Origin: Caryophanales bacterium UBA6259
GTDB lineage: Bacteria; Bacillota; Bacilli; Tepidibacillales; Tepidibacillaceae
Length of the DNA: 64,000 nt
Assembly (NCBI GenBank): GCA_002441135.1
Contig: DJVJ01000007.1
Location: 37,228 to 101,227 of the forward strand
Reading direction: 5' to 3'
In this document: positions 42,925-52,146 of the stretch, piece after piece
How positions within the stretch are numbered: position 1 is the first letter of the stretch
Layout: the number at the start of each line of letters is the position of its first letter
Notes under the pieces: generated by a model
Seen by the model: only the letters and a program-made list of their open reading frames with translations
Told to the model about the DNA's origin: nothing
The model's database searches: none
Program-made: the position numbers and the translations under genes

Positions 42925-42955
42925 AAAGTCCCATTTTAAAATGGGACTTTTTTTT
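42925..42955. terminator. terminator between small zinc protein and chlorite dismutase-like gene
   Basis: AAAGTCCCATTTT and AAAATGGGACTTT, then a run of eight T on +; it can serve both convergent genes. Confidence 0.85.
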
Positions 42956-42965
42956 GAGTATTCTT

Positions 42966-43658
42966 TTAGATTGTATCAAGTAACTCTTTACAGGAATTCA
43001 TTCGAAGACAGGTATACATTGGAGTATCCTTTACTGTATACTTGCTGGCTTCAGTTTCACGAAGATCCTGAACAAGATTTAAAAATTCTTTAGGATCATC
43101 TGCTTCAAAAGCTACAACAAATTCTTGGTCATCGATACCAAATGAATATGTAGTATTAAGCTTTACAGAAGGATATTTCACTCCTTCCTTAATATGCTCA
43201 TCCATCATTCCTTGTCTTGTTGGGAAAGAAAGGTGGTACCAATCACGACTTTTAATAAAAGGATAAACGAATAGATATTTTTTCTCACCTGGAACAATAT
43301 AAGCTCTTATATTTTGATGTTCAGGATCAAGCTTATCCACGTAAATACTTCTTTTTGTTATTGATAAATATGATTGAGTGACTTGAAGATATTGGCCTAA
43401 TTTGGTATGTAATAGCTTTGTCATCATTGTTTGGAAATCCTCTAGTTTTTCAGATATTCTCCAAAGCATAATATCTACATCAGCTCGTATTCCAACAAGA
43501 GAATAATATAAAATCATCATATCGGTTTTTTGATATTCCTCTATAGCTTGGATAAACTCGTTTTTACCTTGTAATTGTTCTTCTTTATCTAATCGTCGAA
43601 ACGCAGGATCTAGCTTAAAAAAAGTAAAGCTGACATATTGTGTGGGTAATGCTTGCAT
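42966..43658 (-). CDS. chlorite dismutase/HemQ family heme protein
   Basis: 230 aa. KLDPEHQNIRAYIVPGEKKYLFVYPFIKSRDWYHLSFPTRQGMMDEH aligns with the HemQ (coproheme decarboxylase) core, including YPF-x-K-x-R-x-WY and the His that ligates heme iron (DEH). In Firmicutes HemQ (ChdC) performs the last step of coproporphyrin-dependent heme synthesis. At 230 aa it is slightly shorter than typical ChdC (about 250). RBS GGAGGG. No other heme genes are adjacent. Confidence 0.82.
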   Translation of the reverse strand: MQALPTQYVSFTFFKLDPAFRRLDKEEQLQGKNEFIQAIEEYQKTDMMILYYSLVGIRADVDIMLWRISEKLEDFQTMMTKLLHTKLGQYLQVTQSYLSITKRSIYVDKLDPEHQNIRAYIVPGEKKYLFVYPFIKSRDWYHLSFPTRQGMMDEHIKEGVKYPSVKLNTTYSFGIDDQEFVVAFEADDPKEFLNLVQDLRETEASKYTVKDTPMYTCLRMNSCKELLDTI

Positions 43659-43851
43659 TTAATCAATCCCTCCTAAAAATTTCATTAAAATATTAATTGT
43701 ATCTTAATATTATCACGATTAAAGAGGTTTACAACATTTAAACTATTATTACATGTTTTTGAAGTGTAAATAAATTTTTTTAAAAAAAATTAAGGGAAAT
43801 GTATAAAAAATCTTCTCTCGGAAAAGATGAATCATGAGAGGAGTGTAGATA

Positions 43852-44508
43852 ATGTCTACTAATATCAGTCTTCGGGCAAAAAAAATTACTTTAATTTTGC
43901 TCGTAGCTATTCTGATAACCATGTTAACTTATATGCTCAATATTAAAGCTGAAAATAACCATAATAAGTTCAATAACACAAGTAATAATGCAAATGATAT
44001 GCAGAATAAGCCGTCTATTGAAACCGAATTAACAGTTTTAAAGGAAATGAAAAATGAGGTTCGTTTGGAAGAAAAACAAAAGGTTAGTGTGCAAGAAACA
44101 ATTAATATGAACCAATACAGTAAAGTAACTGTTGTAGCTACTGGATATACGGCCGGGGTTGAGTCTACGGGAAAAACTCCTGATCATCCACAATATGGAA
44201 TAACCTTTTCCGGTGTAAAAGTACAAAGGAATCCAGCGTCTTTATCAACTATAGCTGCGGATATAAATATTTTTCCTTTAGGAACTATTCTGTTTATTCC
44301 AGGTTATGGATATGGAATCGTTGCAGATACAGGATCAGCCATTAAAGGGCATAAAATAGATTTATATTATGACTCTGTTGAAGATGTTTATCAAGAATGG
44401 GGTAAGAAAAAAATAGAGGTATATATTATACAAAAGGGTAATGGAAAACTTACTGAAGAATTATTAAAACAATATAAGCAGGTAGCCATTGCAGATTTAG
44501 CAATGTAA
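43852..44508 (+). CDS. 3D-domain cell-wall protein (YuiC-like)
   Basis: 218 aa. N-terminal membrane anchor (ITLILLVAILITMLTYMLNI), Asn-rich linker, and a C-terminal 3D domain (VTVVATGYTAGVESTGKTPDHPQYGITFSG, DTGSAIKGHKIDLYYDS) with the three conserved Asp. YuiC-type proteins are minimal lytic transglycosylases linked to spore outgrowth. The region 70-100 has a short charged, coiled-coil-like spacer. RBS GAGAGGAG. Confidence 0.85.
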   Translation: MSTNISLRAKKITLILLVAILITMLTYMLNIKAENNHNKFNNTSNNANDMQNKPSIETELTVLKEMKNEVRLEEKQKVSVQETINMNQYSKVTVVATGYTAGVESTGKTPDHPQYGITFSGVKVQRNPASLSTIAADINIFPLGTILFIPGYGYGIVADTGSAIKGHKIDLYYDSVEDVYQEWGKKKIEVYIIQKGNGKLTEELLKQYKQVAIADLAM

Positions 44509-44522
44509 CCAAAATTAATGAA

Positions 44523-44556
44523 CAAGGTAGAGGGTAATATTCTCTACCTTTTTTAT
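44523..44556 (+). terminator. terminator of 3D-domain gene
   Basis: AAGGTAGAG and CTCTACCTT stem, then six T. Confidence 0.82.
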
Positions 44557-44651
44557 TGCTCAGTTAACTTATAAAAAACGTAAATAGTAAACTTTAGTTG
44601 TTAATTTTCTAACGTACTCTTGATAAAATAGAATAAAGTAGAGGTGTAGCT

Positions 44652-45026
44652 ATGGAAAAAAAATATCCAGAAGAGTATTATCTGTTTTTTGAAAAATTTA
44701 ATGAAGGTGAATATTATGAATGCCATGATTTATTAGAAGAAATATGGATGACAGAAAAAAACAACAAGTTTCTTCAAGGAATGCTTCAAGTAGCAGTAGC
44801 AATATACCATTTTCAAAATGGAAATATTCGTGGAGCTAAGATGCTTTTTAATTCTGCTACTAATTATTTAATCCCTTATCAGCCAAGATATTGGGATTTA
44901 GACATAGAGCCCGTATTACAATATATTCAAACTGCGATTAAAGTCTTACCAGAAGAAGACAGAATAACCATCGATGAAGTAAAGAAAATTCCTTTCCCTA
45001 TATTAAAGCTATATTTAGATGTATGA
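44652..45026 (+). CDS. DUF309 family protein
   Basis: 124 aa, all-helical. FNEGEYYECHDLLEEIWM and KFLQGMLQVAVAIYHFQNGNIRGAKMLF are diagnostic of DUF309, a small cytoplasmic family of unknown function. RBS AGAGGTG. It lies just before the pepA promoter. Confidence 0.85.
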   Translation: MEKKYPEEYYLFFEKFNEGEYYECHDLLEEIWMTEKNNKFLQGMLQVAVAIYHFQNGNIRGAKMLFNSATNYLIPYQPRYWDLDIEPVLQYIQTAIKVLPEEDRITIDEVKKIPFPILKLYLDV

Positions 45027-45039
45027 GGAAATGTGATTG

Positions 45040-45068
45040 TTGTTGCCTCATATCTGTTATGCTATACT
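45040..45068 (+). promoter_or_regulatory. promoter of pepA
   Basis: TTGTTG (45040-45045), 17-nt spacer, TATACT (45063-45068), 40 nt before the TTG start. Confidence 0.55.
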
Positions 45069-45108
45069 AAAGTTTAGAATTGCGAAATAAATTTGGAGGT
45101 GTATTATA

Positions 45109-46617
45109 TTGAAATTTGAATTTACAAATCAGTTTGTTTTATCGATAGAAGCTGACTTATTAGTGCTTGGACATTTTTCTGATAGCAAAAAACCAGAAGG
45201 AAAACTTGCTGAAGTAGACCAAGCTATGAATGGCGCTATCTCGGAATTAATTCAAGAAGAAGAAATTTCTGGTAAAATCAAAGAAACAACGCTTGTACAT
45301 ACTTTAGGTAAAATTACTGCTAAACGTGTTTTAGTTGTAGGACTAGGTAATAAGGATAAATTTGATCAAGATATGGTTCGCGAGGTTGCAGCTGTTGCAA
45401 CGAAAGTAGCTAAAAAGTTAAAGGCGAATACGGTGGTTACGTGCCCTTTTGGAATTAATCATCCAAATATTCATGAACATCATGTAACTCATTCCTTAGC
45501 AGAAGGTATGTTATTAGCGAATTATGCCTTTGAGGGATATCGTTTAGAGAAAGAAAAGGGTCATGAGATTAAGAATGTACTATTGCTATCAGAAAATCCT
45601 TCTGACGAATTAGTATATGGTATTGAGTGTGGAAGTGCATATGCAGAAGGGACCAATCTTGCTCGCGATTTAGTAAATGCACCAGGAAACAAAATGACTC
45701 CAACGGATATGGCTAATACGGCTGTGGATATTGCTGATCGTTATGGCATGGAGTATGAAATATTAGAGCGTGAGGATATGGAGCGCCTTGGAATGGGAGC
45801 TTTATTAGCTGTAGCACAAGGTGGAGAGCAGCCGCCAAAAATGATTGTAATGAAATATAAAGGCAGAGATCAATGGGATGATGTTCTAACCTTTGTTGGC
45901 AAAGGATTAACCTTTGACTCGGGTGGTATCTCAATAAAGCCATCTGCTGGTATGGATGAAATGAAAATGGATATGGGTGGAGGAGCTGCTGTTTTAGGAG
46001 CAATGGAGGCCATTGGTCGTCTTAAGCCAAAGGTAAATGTTTTAGCTGTTATTCCATCAACTGAAAATATGCCTTCAGGTAGTGCTTATAAGCCTGGGGA
46101 TGTGATTACAACGATGAGTGGTAAAACGGTTGAGATTTTAAGCACAGATGCAGAAGGAAGATTGATTTTAGCGGATGGAATCACTTATGCAAAAAAATTA
46201 GGTGCTTCAAGAATTATTGATCTAGCTACTTTAACCGGTGCTGTTTTAGTTGCTTTAGGTAATGTTACTACTGCATCAATGACAAATAATGAGGATTTCT
46301 TGAAGGACTTTACCAAGTCTGTTAAAAAAGCGGGAGAAAAGGTATGGCAGCTTCCTACCTTTGATGAATATAAAGAACAAATTAAGAGTCAGATTGCCGA
46401 TCTAAAAAACACAGGTGGTCGTTTCGCTGGAAGTATAACTGCAGGATTATTTTTGGAAGCTTTTGCAGAGGATACACCATGGATTCACTTGGATATTGCA
46501 GGTACTGCATGGTCTGATAAAGAAACCCCTACAACCCAAAAGGGTGGAACTGGTGTAATGGTTCGCTCCTTAATACAAATAGCGAAGCATTACGGTAAAT
46601 ATGGAATGAATAAATAA
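45109..46617 (+). CDS. pepA: leucyl aminopeptidase, M17 family (PepA)
   Basis: 502 aa with a TTG start and GGAGG nine bases upstream. The C-terminal M17 catalytic domain shows VGKGLTFDSGGISIKPSAGMDEMKMDMGGGAAVLGA and STDAEGRLILADG, where Ser replaces the usual Asn of NTDAEGR. The di-zinc enzyme removes N-terminal residues in the cytoplasm. It corresponds to YuiE in B. subtilis. Preceded by the DUF309 gene and followed by a strong terminator. Confidence 0.95.
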   Translation: MKFEFTNQFVLSIEADLLVLGHFSDSKKPEGKLAEVDQAMNGAISELIQEEEISGKIKETTLVHTLGKITAKRVLVVGLGNKDKFDQDMVREVAAVATKVAKKLKANTVVTCPFGINHPNIHEHHVTHSLAEGMLLANYAFEGYRLEKEKGHEIKNVLLLSENPSDELVYGIECGSAYAEGTNLARDLVNAPGNKMTPTDMANTAVDIADRYGMEYEILEREDMERLGMGALLAVAQGGEQPPKMIVMKYKGRDQWDDVLTFVGKGLTFDSGGISIKPSAGMDEMKMDMGGGAAVLGAMEAIGRLKPKVNVLAVIPSTENMPSGSAYKPGDVITTMSGKTVEILSTDAEGRLILADGITYAKKLGASRIIDLATLTGAVLVALGNVTTASMTNNEDFLKDFTKSVKKAGEKVWQLPTFDEYKEQIKSQIADLKNTGGRFAGSITAGLFLEAFAEDTPWIHLDIAGTAWSDKETPTTQKGGTGVMVRSLIQIAKHYGKYGMNK

Positions 46618-46641
46618 TAATAAGATATAAGCTAAGATAAT

Positions 46642-46675
46642 AAAGTCCTATTTCTTCGGAGATGGGACTTTTTTC
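46642..46675 (+). terminator. terminator of pepA
   Basis: AAAGTCC-TAT-TC and GA-ATG-GGACTTT arms with a TTCG tetraloop, followed by six T. Confidence 0.85.
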
Positions 46676-46826
46676 TATTTATCTCTTTTGAAAAAAAGGT
46701 TGACCATTTAATTAATTCTCGTTAAAATAGATTTTGTCGTTGTTTATACTTTACTATGGTAAAATGGTAACAAATTAAAGAGATAATTTTAAAAGAGAAG
46801 AAAATTAATTATCTGGAGGGGACATC

Positions 46827-48116
46827 ATGAACGCAGTTGTTATTTCAGTTTCTATTATGTTAATACTTAGCTTATTAAGATTCAATGTCATCTTGGCACT
46901 TACAGTTGCTGCGATTGCAGGAGGAATTGTAGGCGGTTTAGGATGGGAAGGTACATTAGAAACATTTATTGGTGCAATCGGAGGAAATGCAGAAATTGCA
47001 TTAAGCTATATATTGTTAGGTGCATTAGCCGTAGCAGTTGCACATACTGGTTTAATGCAAATTCTGGTTCAAAGTTTATTGAAAGTATTAAAGGGAAAGA
47101 AAGGTTTTCTATTACTGGTTATTGCTATTATTTCTTCCTTTTCACAAAATATTGTACCAGTTCATATTGCATTTATTCCATTATTGATTCCACCGATGCT
47201 TTCCTTATTTAATAAATTAAATGTGGATCGACGAGCAATTGCAACATCCTTAACCTTTGGTTTACAAGCACCATATATGTTAATTCCAGCAGGATTTGGA
47301 TTAGTCTTTCATAAAATAGTTGCTGATAATATGGCGGCAAATGGAATGGAGGTTTCTCTAAGACAAATTCCTGTAGCCATGTTGCTACCGACTTTAGGAA
47401 TGGTGGTTGGATTATTAATCGCAATTTTTATCACCTATAAAAAACCAAGAGGTTACCAAGAATTAGATTTTAACAATAAAGAAATAGAGGAAGTAAAATT
47501 TCAAATAAAGCATTTAGCTGCATTAATTGCTATTTTTATCGCATTGATTATTCAATTAAAAACAGAATCAATGGTTCTTGGTGGACTTGCTGGTTTAATA
47601 ATAATGTATCTTTTAGGCGCAGTAAAAATAAAGGAATCAGATGAATTATTCTTAAAAGGCGTTAAAATGATGGCCTTTATTGGATTTGTTATGTTGGTTG
47701 CAGGTGGTTTTGCCGCTGTAATGAACGCTTCTGGTGATGTAGATTCGTTAGTAACAGCAAGTGTAGAGCTTGTAGGGGATAATAAAGCATTAGCTGCTTT
47801 TATGATGCTATTGGTAGGATTACTAGTAACAATGGGTATTGGAACATCCTTTGGTACTGTTCCAATTCTAGCTACTATTTATGTTCCTTTAGCAATTGCT
47901 TTAGGCTTTAGTCCATTAGCAACTATTGCGCTCTTAGGAACAGCAGGAGCATTAGGGGATGCAGGATCACCAGCCTCAGATTCGACATTAGGCCCAACAG
48001 CAGGATTAAATGCGGATGGACAGCACAATCACATTTGGGACACGGTAGTTCCAACGTTTATTCATTTTAATATTCCAATGTTAATTTTTGGTTGGATAGC
48101 AGCTTTGATATTCTAA
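46827..48116 (+). CDS. Na+/H+ antiporter family protein (YuiF-like)
   Basis: 429 aa, about 11 membrane segments. ISSFSQNIVPVHIAFIPLLIPPML, FGLQAPYMLIPAGFG and GIGTSFGTVPILATIYVPLAIALGFSPLATIALLGTAGALGDAGSPASDSTLGPTAG match the YuiF antiporter family, related to arsenite/ion transporters. RBS GGAGGGG. It sits in the yui-like block after pepA, as in B. subtilis. Confidence 0.88.
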   Translation: MNAVVISVSIMLILSLLRFNVILALTVAAIAGGIVGGLGWEGTLETFIGAIGGNAEIALSYILLGALAVAVAHTGLMQILVQSLLKVLKGKKGFLLLVIAIISSFSQNIVPVHIAFIPLLIPPMLSLFNKLNVDRRAIATSLTFGLQAPYMLIPAGFGLVFHKIVADNMAANGMEVSLRQIPVAMLLPTLGMVVGLLIAIFITYKKPRGYQELDFNNKEIEEVKFQIKHLAALIAIFIALIIQLKTESMVLGGLAGLIIMYLLGAVKIKESDELFLKGVKMMAFIGFVMLVAGGFAAVMNASGDVDSLVTASVELVGDNKALAAFMMLLVGLLVTMGIGTSFGTVPILATIYVPLAIALGFSPLATIALLGTAGALGDAGSPASDSTLGPTAGLNADGQHNHIWDTVVPTFIHFNIPMLIFGWIAALIF

Positions 48117-48163
48117 GTTGTTTTACTAGTCAAGCTTAGCTTAAACTTTTCAAATTAATTTTC

Positions 48164-48202
48164 AGGGAAACAATTGCTTATAAAGCGACTGTTTCCCTTT
48201 TT
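48164..48202. terminator. terminator between yuiF-like gene and methyltransferase
   Basis: AGGGAAACA and TGTTTCCCT with inner TTGCTT/AAGCGA pairing, followed by five T. Confidence 0.75.
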
Positions 48203-48209
48203 ACATTTT

Positions 48210-48770
48210 CTATTTATTTTTTGTTTGCTTTATATGAATAAAACGTGGCGTATTATCCATTTGTTGTAAATAATCTGTATATCTGACCAATGCTTGTTCC
48301 TCTATAGATATTCTGATCAAGAGAATAAGAGCATTCATTACAGAAAAAAGAATAGCAGTGTAATAGGCACCAAAAATAAGTGGTATCGAAAGTAACTCAA
48401 TAATAACGGTTAAATAATTGGGATGTCTTAAATAACGATAAGGGCCAGTCTTTATTGGCTTACTGTCAGGAACAATAAAGATTCTGGTGTTCCAAAACCT
48501 TCCTAAAGTAGAAATCACCCATATTCGAACCAGCTGAGCGAATACAAAAACGATAAATGGTATTGGCCACCATGTAGGCATGGAGGTTTGATTTCCTTCT
48601 ATCAATAAGCTAATGAAAAAAAGAACATGAAGAAGGACAATAGCTGGGTAATGTCTATTTCCGACTTCAAATCCACCTATTGCTTGAATATACTTTCGAT
48701 TTCGTTTGGCAATCATCAACTCCATCATTCTTTGTAACACAATAAAAAGAATTAGAACATAAAAAAACAT
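48210..48770 (-). CDS. isoprenylcysteine carboxyl methyltransferase-family membrane protein (BpsB-like)
   Basis: 186 aa with four or five membrane segments. GPYRYLRHPNYLTVIIELLSIPL and RISIEEQAL form the SAM-binding signature of ICMT-like methyltransferases. It is 13 nt downstream of the type III polyketide synthase gene; in B. subtilis the pair bpsA-bpsB makes and O-methylates alkylpyrones, so this is the probable tailoring enzyme. Confidence 0.85.
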   Translation of the reverse strand: MFFYVLILFIVLQRMMELMIAKRNRKYIQAIGGFEVGNRHYPAIVLLHVLFFISLLIEGNQTSMPTWWPIPFIVFVFAQLVRIWVISTLGRFWNTRIFIVPDSKPIKTGPYRYLRHPNYLTVIIELLSIPLIFGAYYTAILFSVMNALILLIRISIEEQALVRYTDYLQQMDNTPRFIHIKQTKNK

Positions 48771-48783
48771 AGGATCACTCCTT

Positions 48784-49854
48784 TTATTTATCCTGAAGAA
48801 GAATGATTTCAGAGCTAAAGCCAGGTCCTAATGCTAACATTATTCCAAATCCTCGAATAGAATCCTGATGATAGTCTAATACTTCTTTCAGCGTAAATAA
48901 GACAGTCGGGCTTGACATATTTCCATAGTTTTTAAGAACATTTCTTGCAGAGGCGGTTTTTGATTCGTCGATTGCAAAGGTTTTTTCGTAAGCCTCAATT
49001 ACCTTGGTACCTCCTGGATGTAAAATATAAAATTGAATATCCGAATAATTAAGCTGATGCTTTTCTAAAAATTGATCAAAGCTTGGTTTTAAATCCTTAG
49101 CAATAATAGAAGGAATATCCTTTGAAAAAATAACCTTTAATCCTCTGTTTTGAACATCCCATCCCATAACATCAAGGCTATTTTTCCAGATTGTACTTTG
49201 GGAATCGATAATAGCAAGTTTTGAATCATTGGTCTCTTTTATATGATCTCCAATAACTAATACAGCTGCTGCTCCATCGCCAAAAAGAGAGGTTGCTACT
49301 AAATTACTTTTAGAAAAATCGTCTTTTAGAAAAGCCAATTCTCCAATTTCTACTGCGATAACGAGAACCTTTTCATTGGGAAAAGCAGTAGTGTAATCAA
49401 AAGCCCTTGAGATTCCAGCTGCACCTCCAGCACAGCCTAAACCCCAAATAGGGGTTCGTTTAATATGAGGACTAAAATCTAATTCTGGATCATTAAATAG
49501 ATATGCATCTATACTTGGAGCAGATATTCCAGTACTTGATACAAAAATAATATGATCAATATCTTTTGTTGAATATGAAGTTTTACTTAAACAGGTATAT
49601 ATTGCATTTTTGGATAATTCGATGGCGTTTTTGGTATAAATCGCATTTTTTTCTTCAAATGAATGCTCATGATCAAACCAATCTACTGGTACACAAAAAT
49701 AGCGTTGATCGATTTGTGTATTTTCAAATATTTTCATTAAACGATGGATATCTTTGAAATGATGACTAAACATACGAAAGGCAAATTCGCGTGCGTCATT
49801 CTGTGCTATCTTGTAAGGAGGGACAGCGGTCCCAACAGATATAATTTTAGGCAT
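48784..49854 (-). CDS. type III polyketide synthase (chalcone synthase-like, BpsA type)
   Basis: 356 aa. Catalytic Cys in WGLGCAGGAAG, His in LHPGGTKVI, and Asn in YGNMSSPTVLF form the type III PKS triad; the C-terminus LALGPGFSSEIILLQ is conserved. It condenses malonyl-CoA onto fatty acyl-CoA to yield alkylpyrones or alkylresorcinols. First gene of a two-gene operon with the membrane methyltransferase. RBS GGAGG. Confidence 0.93.
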   Translation of the reverse strand: MPKIISVGTAVPPYKIAQNDAREFAFRMFSHHFKDIHRLMKIFENTQIDQRYFCVPVDWFDHEHSFEEKNAIYTKNAIELSKNAIYTCLSKTSYSTKDIDHIIFVSSTGISAPSIDAYLFNDPELDFSPHIKRTPIWGLGCAGGAAGISRAFDYTTAFPNEKVLVIAVEIGELAFLKDDFSKSNLVATSLFGDGAAAVLVIGDHIKETNDSKLAIIDSQSTIWKNSLDVMGWDVQNRGLKVIFSKDIPSIIAKDLKPSFDQFLEKHQLNYSDIQFYILHPGGTKVIEAYEKTFAIDESKTASARNVLKNYGNMSSPTVLFTLKEVLDYHQDSIRGFGIMLALGPGFSSEIILLQDK

Positions 49855-50074
49855 ATTTTTTCCTCCAAGTTAGTCGTTATGGTTTATCTATCCCCTAGTC
49901 TTATTATCTGTATTCAGAATTAATATCTAGTCATTTCACCGAATGATTTTTTAGTGTATGAAAGTGTATGAAAGTGTATATATTAATTGATTGATTTTAG
50001 ATTTTTTGTTTCAATGAATCAAAAGTAATTTTTCTAGCTGAAAATAATATATAAATCATTATGGAGGTGTAAGA

Positions 50075-50671
50075 GTGATTGAAAAAAACAACAATAGAAA
50101 ACAAAATTTAAAGGATAGAATTCCACCGAATCAAATTTTAACGGAAAAATTCCCAGTACTTCATTATGGCGATGTTCCTAATATTCAATTGGAAACCTGG
50201 GATTTTAGAGTTTTTGGTTTAGTTGAGGAAGAAAAAAAATGGAATTACGATCAGTTTATGCAATTAAAAAAAGAGAAAAAGAAAAATGATATTCACTGTG
50301 TTACAAGATGGTCTAAATTAGACAATGAATGGGTAGGAATACCAGTTTCTGAACTAATAAAGCAAATAAACATAAAACCAGAAGCAAAATTTGTCATGAT
50401 TTGGGCAGAAGGAGGGTGGAATACAAACTTACCTTTGGAAGATTTCTTAAAGGAAGAAAACCTATTTGCAACCTCTCATAATGGTAATCCCTTAACCCTA
50501 GAACATGGTTGGCCACTCCGATTAGTGGTCCCTCATCTTTACTTTTGGAAGAGCGCAAAATGGGTTAGAGGTATTGAGTTTATGGCCGAAGATAAACCCG
50601 GTTTTTGGGAAAGAAATGGGTACCATATGTATGGTGACCCATTTAAAGAACAAAGGGTTTGGGGTGACTAA
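50075..50671 (+). CDS. sulfite oxidase-like molybdopterin oxidoreductase (YuiH-like)
   Basis: 198 aa with a GTG start and GGAGG nine bases upstream. FPVLHYGDVPNIQLETWDFRVFGLV, DIHCVTRWSKLDNEWVGIPVSELI (Cys that ligates Mo), EHGWPLRLVVPHLYFWKSAKWVRGIEFM match the cytoplasmic sulfite-oxidase-like molybdenum domain proteins such as YuiH. No signal peptide. Substrate unknown; it resembles the MsrP catalytic fold. Confidence 0.9.
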   Translation: MIEKNNNRKQNLKDRIPPNQILTEKFPVLHYGDVPNIQLETWDFRVFGLVEEEKKWNYDQFMQLKKEKKKNDIHCVTRWSKLDNEWVGIPVSELIKQINIKPEAKFVMIWAEGGWNTNLPLEDFLKEENLFATSHNGNPLTLEHGWPLRLVVPHLYFWKSAKWVRGIEFMAEDKPGFWERNGYHMYGDPFKEQRVWGD

Positions 50672-50706
50672 TTTTATATTTCAAATAAATAGAATTTAGG
50701 ATAAAT

Positions 50707-50736
50707 TCCCCCGAATCATATATAGATTCGGGAAGT
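50707..50736 (+). terminator. terminator of yuiH-like gene
   Basis: CCCGAATC and GATTCGGG stem around ATATATA. The T run is short. Confidence 0.7.
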
Positions 50737-50878
50737 TTTGTTTCATTTTGTTCACCACCACCATTATGAATGGCGAATTGGAATCTGAATTTTATGTTTA
50801 TATAGTAGGTAAACTGTTTTTTTTAGCATTTTTATTAAATTGAAAATTATTCATAATTTTATAAATGAGGTGGCAAAA

Positions 50879-51274
50879 ATGGAGGAACAAGAAAAACTGG
50901 CCGTAGATATTTTTGTGAAATATTCTACACAAAGTCTTGCTAATTTCCAAATGGCGCTTAGAAGGGCAAAGGGTATAATGATGCAAGGTATTCATCTAGA
51001 TCATCGTTTTAATCCCCAGAAATATGCAAGGTATTATCTTACTTTTCGAATATTAAAAATGCCAGAGAAGACTACTTTTCCACAATTTAACATTTTCCAG
51101 CAGCGAATAGAGAGGTTACATAATGCTGCAATGTCCATAGAAATGTTAGAAATGCAAATTTCTAGCTTGGGAGATTACAAAGAGCATTTATTTTTCTACT
51201 TAGAAATTGGAGGATTATATGCATTAAAAATAGGAGAGCAAGAGGATATAACAGCTTGGTTTGAATTGGAATAA
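50879..51274 (+). CDS. hypothetical protein, alpha-helical
   Basis: 131 aa from ATG 50879, supported by GAGGTGG five bases upstream (longer starts have none). No known domain; helical throughout, with Met-rich helices (RRAKGIMMQGIHLDHRF, AAMSIEMLEMQISSLGD). Strong terminator follows. Not recognised. Confidence 0.65.
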   Translation: MEEQEKLAVDIFVKYSTQSLANFQMALRRAKGIMMQGIHLDHRFNPQKYARYYLTFRILKMPEKTTFPQFNIFQQRIERLHNAAMSIEMLEMQISSLGDYKEHLFFYLEIGGLYALKIGEQEDITAWFELE

Positions 51275-51286
51275 GAAGCGAACATA

Positions 51287-51326
51287 AAATGAGGATACAG
51301 CTTTTCGGTGCATCCTCATTTTTTCT
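51287..51326 (+). terminator. terminator
   Basis: ATGAGGAT and ATCCTCAT arms extended by a CA/TG pair, then a run of six T; follows the gene ending at 51274. Confidence 0.8.
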
Positions 51327-51350
51327 AATTCGCTTTCTGTTGTGAAAAGG

Positions 51351-51479
51351 TTATCTTGTTTTTTTATTTGGGGAGAACTCCTCTGCGATTTGCTTTGCTT
51401 CCATCATTTCATCATATAAGCCTTCTTGATTGGCGTTTACCTTTAATTGCTCTGGTTTTTTATGCTTTTTTTCACCCAT
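51351..51479 (-). CDS. small hypothetical protein
   Basis: 42 aa, MGEKKHKKPEQLK start, then an acidic helical tail (EGLYDEMMEAKQIAEEF). RBS AAGGAGG nine bases upstream of ATG 51479 is strong. The composition is charged and there is no hydrophobic segment. No partner gene on its strand; not recognised. Confidence 0.65.
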   Translation of the reverse strand: MGEKKHKKPEQLKVNANQEGLYDEMMEAKQIAEEFSPNKKTR

Positions 51480-51625
51480 TTAGGTTACCTCCTTACGAGA
51501 AAGTCTTTTTTTATTTTTTACTAAAGCGATTATTTCATGTAAAAAAAGTTTGACATTAATTTATATTGTAGATAAAGTTATTATGGTTAAGACTTCGTAG
51601 GTTATCAGCTAAGGGAGATGGATAT

Positions 51626-52075
51626 ATGCAAATTGATCAATTTAAAGATAAGATAATGTCTGTAGAAGTAGGTTATTTAATCGTCCCTAGCGAAAAGGTA
51701 ATGATTGTTCGCAATAAATGGAATTTAGAACAAGCCCTAAATAAGTTAATGGAATCAGGCTGGTCGTCTGTACCAGTATTGAACGAAAAGGATGAAGTAG
51801 AAGGGGTTATTAGCAAGACCTCCATTCTACAGCATGCACGTTTAGAAAAGGTACCTTATTACCATGATTTTCAACGAAAATTTGTAAGTGAAGCTGTAAA
51901 TAGAGATATACCCACTTTGAGTGAAGATACTCTTTTACGTTATGGAATTGAGTTATTGGTCGATTGGCCTTATTTACCAGTAATTAATAAAGAAAGACAG
52001 TTTAGTGGAATTTTGACAAGAAGGTCAGTATTAGATCATTTACTTAAAGTTTTTTATGAAGAAAATGGAAATTAA
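51626..52075 (+). CDS. CBS-domain protein (CbpB/YkuL-like)
   Basis: 149 aa, two CBS motifs: LEQALNKLMESGWSSVPVLNEKDEVEGVISKTSIL and LLRYGIELLVDWPYLPVINKERQFSGILTRRSVL. This is the YkuL/CbpB form that binds adenine nucleotides; homologues in Bacillus and Listeria (CbpB/DarB) bind c-di-AMP and regulate the Rel stringent factor. RBS GGGAGATG. Monocistronic. Confidence 0.85.
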   Translation: MQIDQFKDKIMSVEVGYLIVPSEKVMIVRNKWNLEQALNKLMESGWSSVPVLNEKDEVEGVISKTSILQHARLEKVPYYHDFQRKFVSEAVNRDIPTLSEDTLLRYGIELLVDWPYLPVINKERQFSGILTRRSVLDHLLKVFYEENGN

Positions 52076-52146
52076 GAGTGGTTTTAAGCATAAAGATAAG
52101 TGAAGTTCGATAAAGTGACAAAATTAATACTTAAGGAGGGGTAGGA

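Noticed and set aside
49953..49980. Tandem AGTGTATGAA repeat (about 2.8 copies)
   Set aside because: Too short and imperfect to call an iteron or CRISPR; likely chance or a slippage tract.
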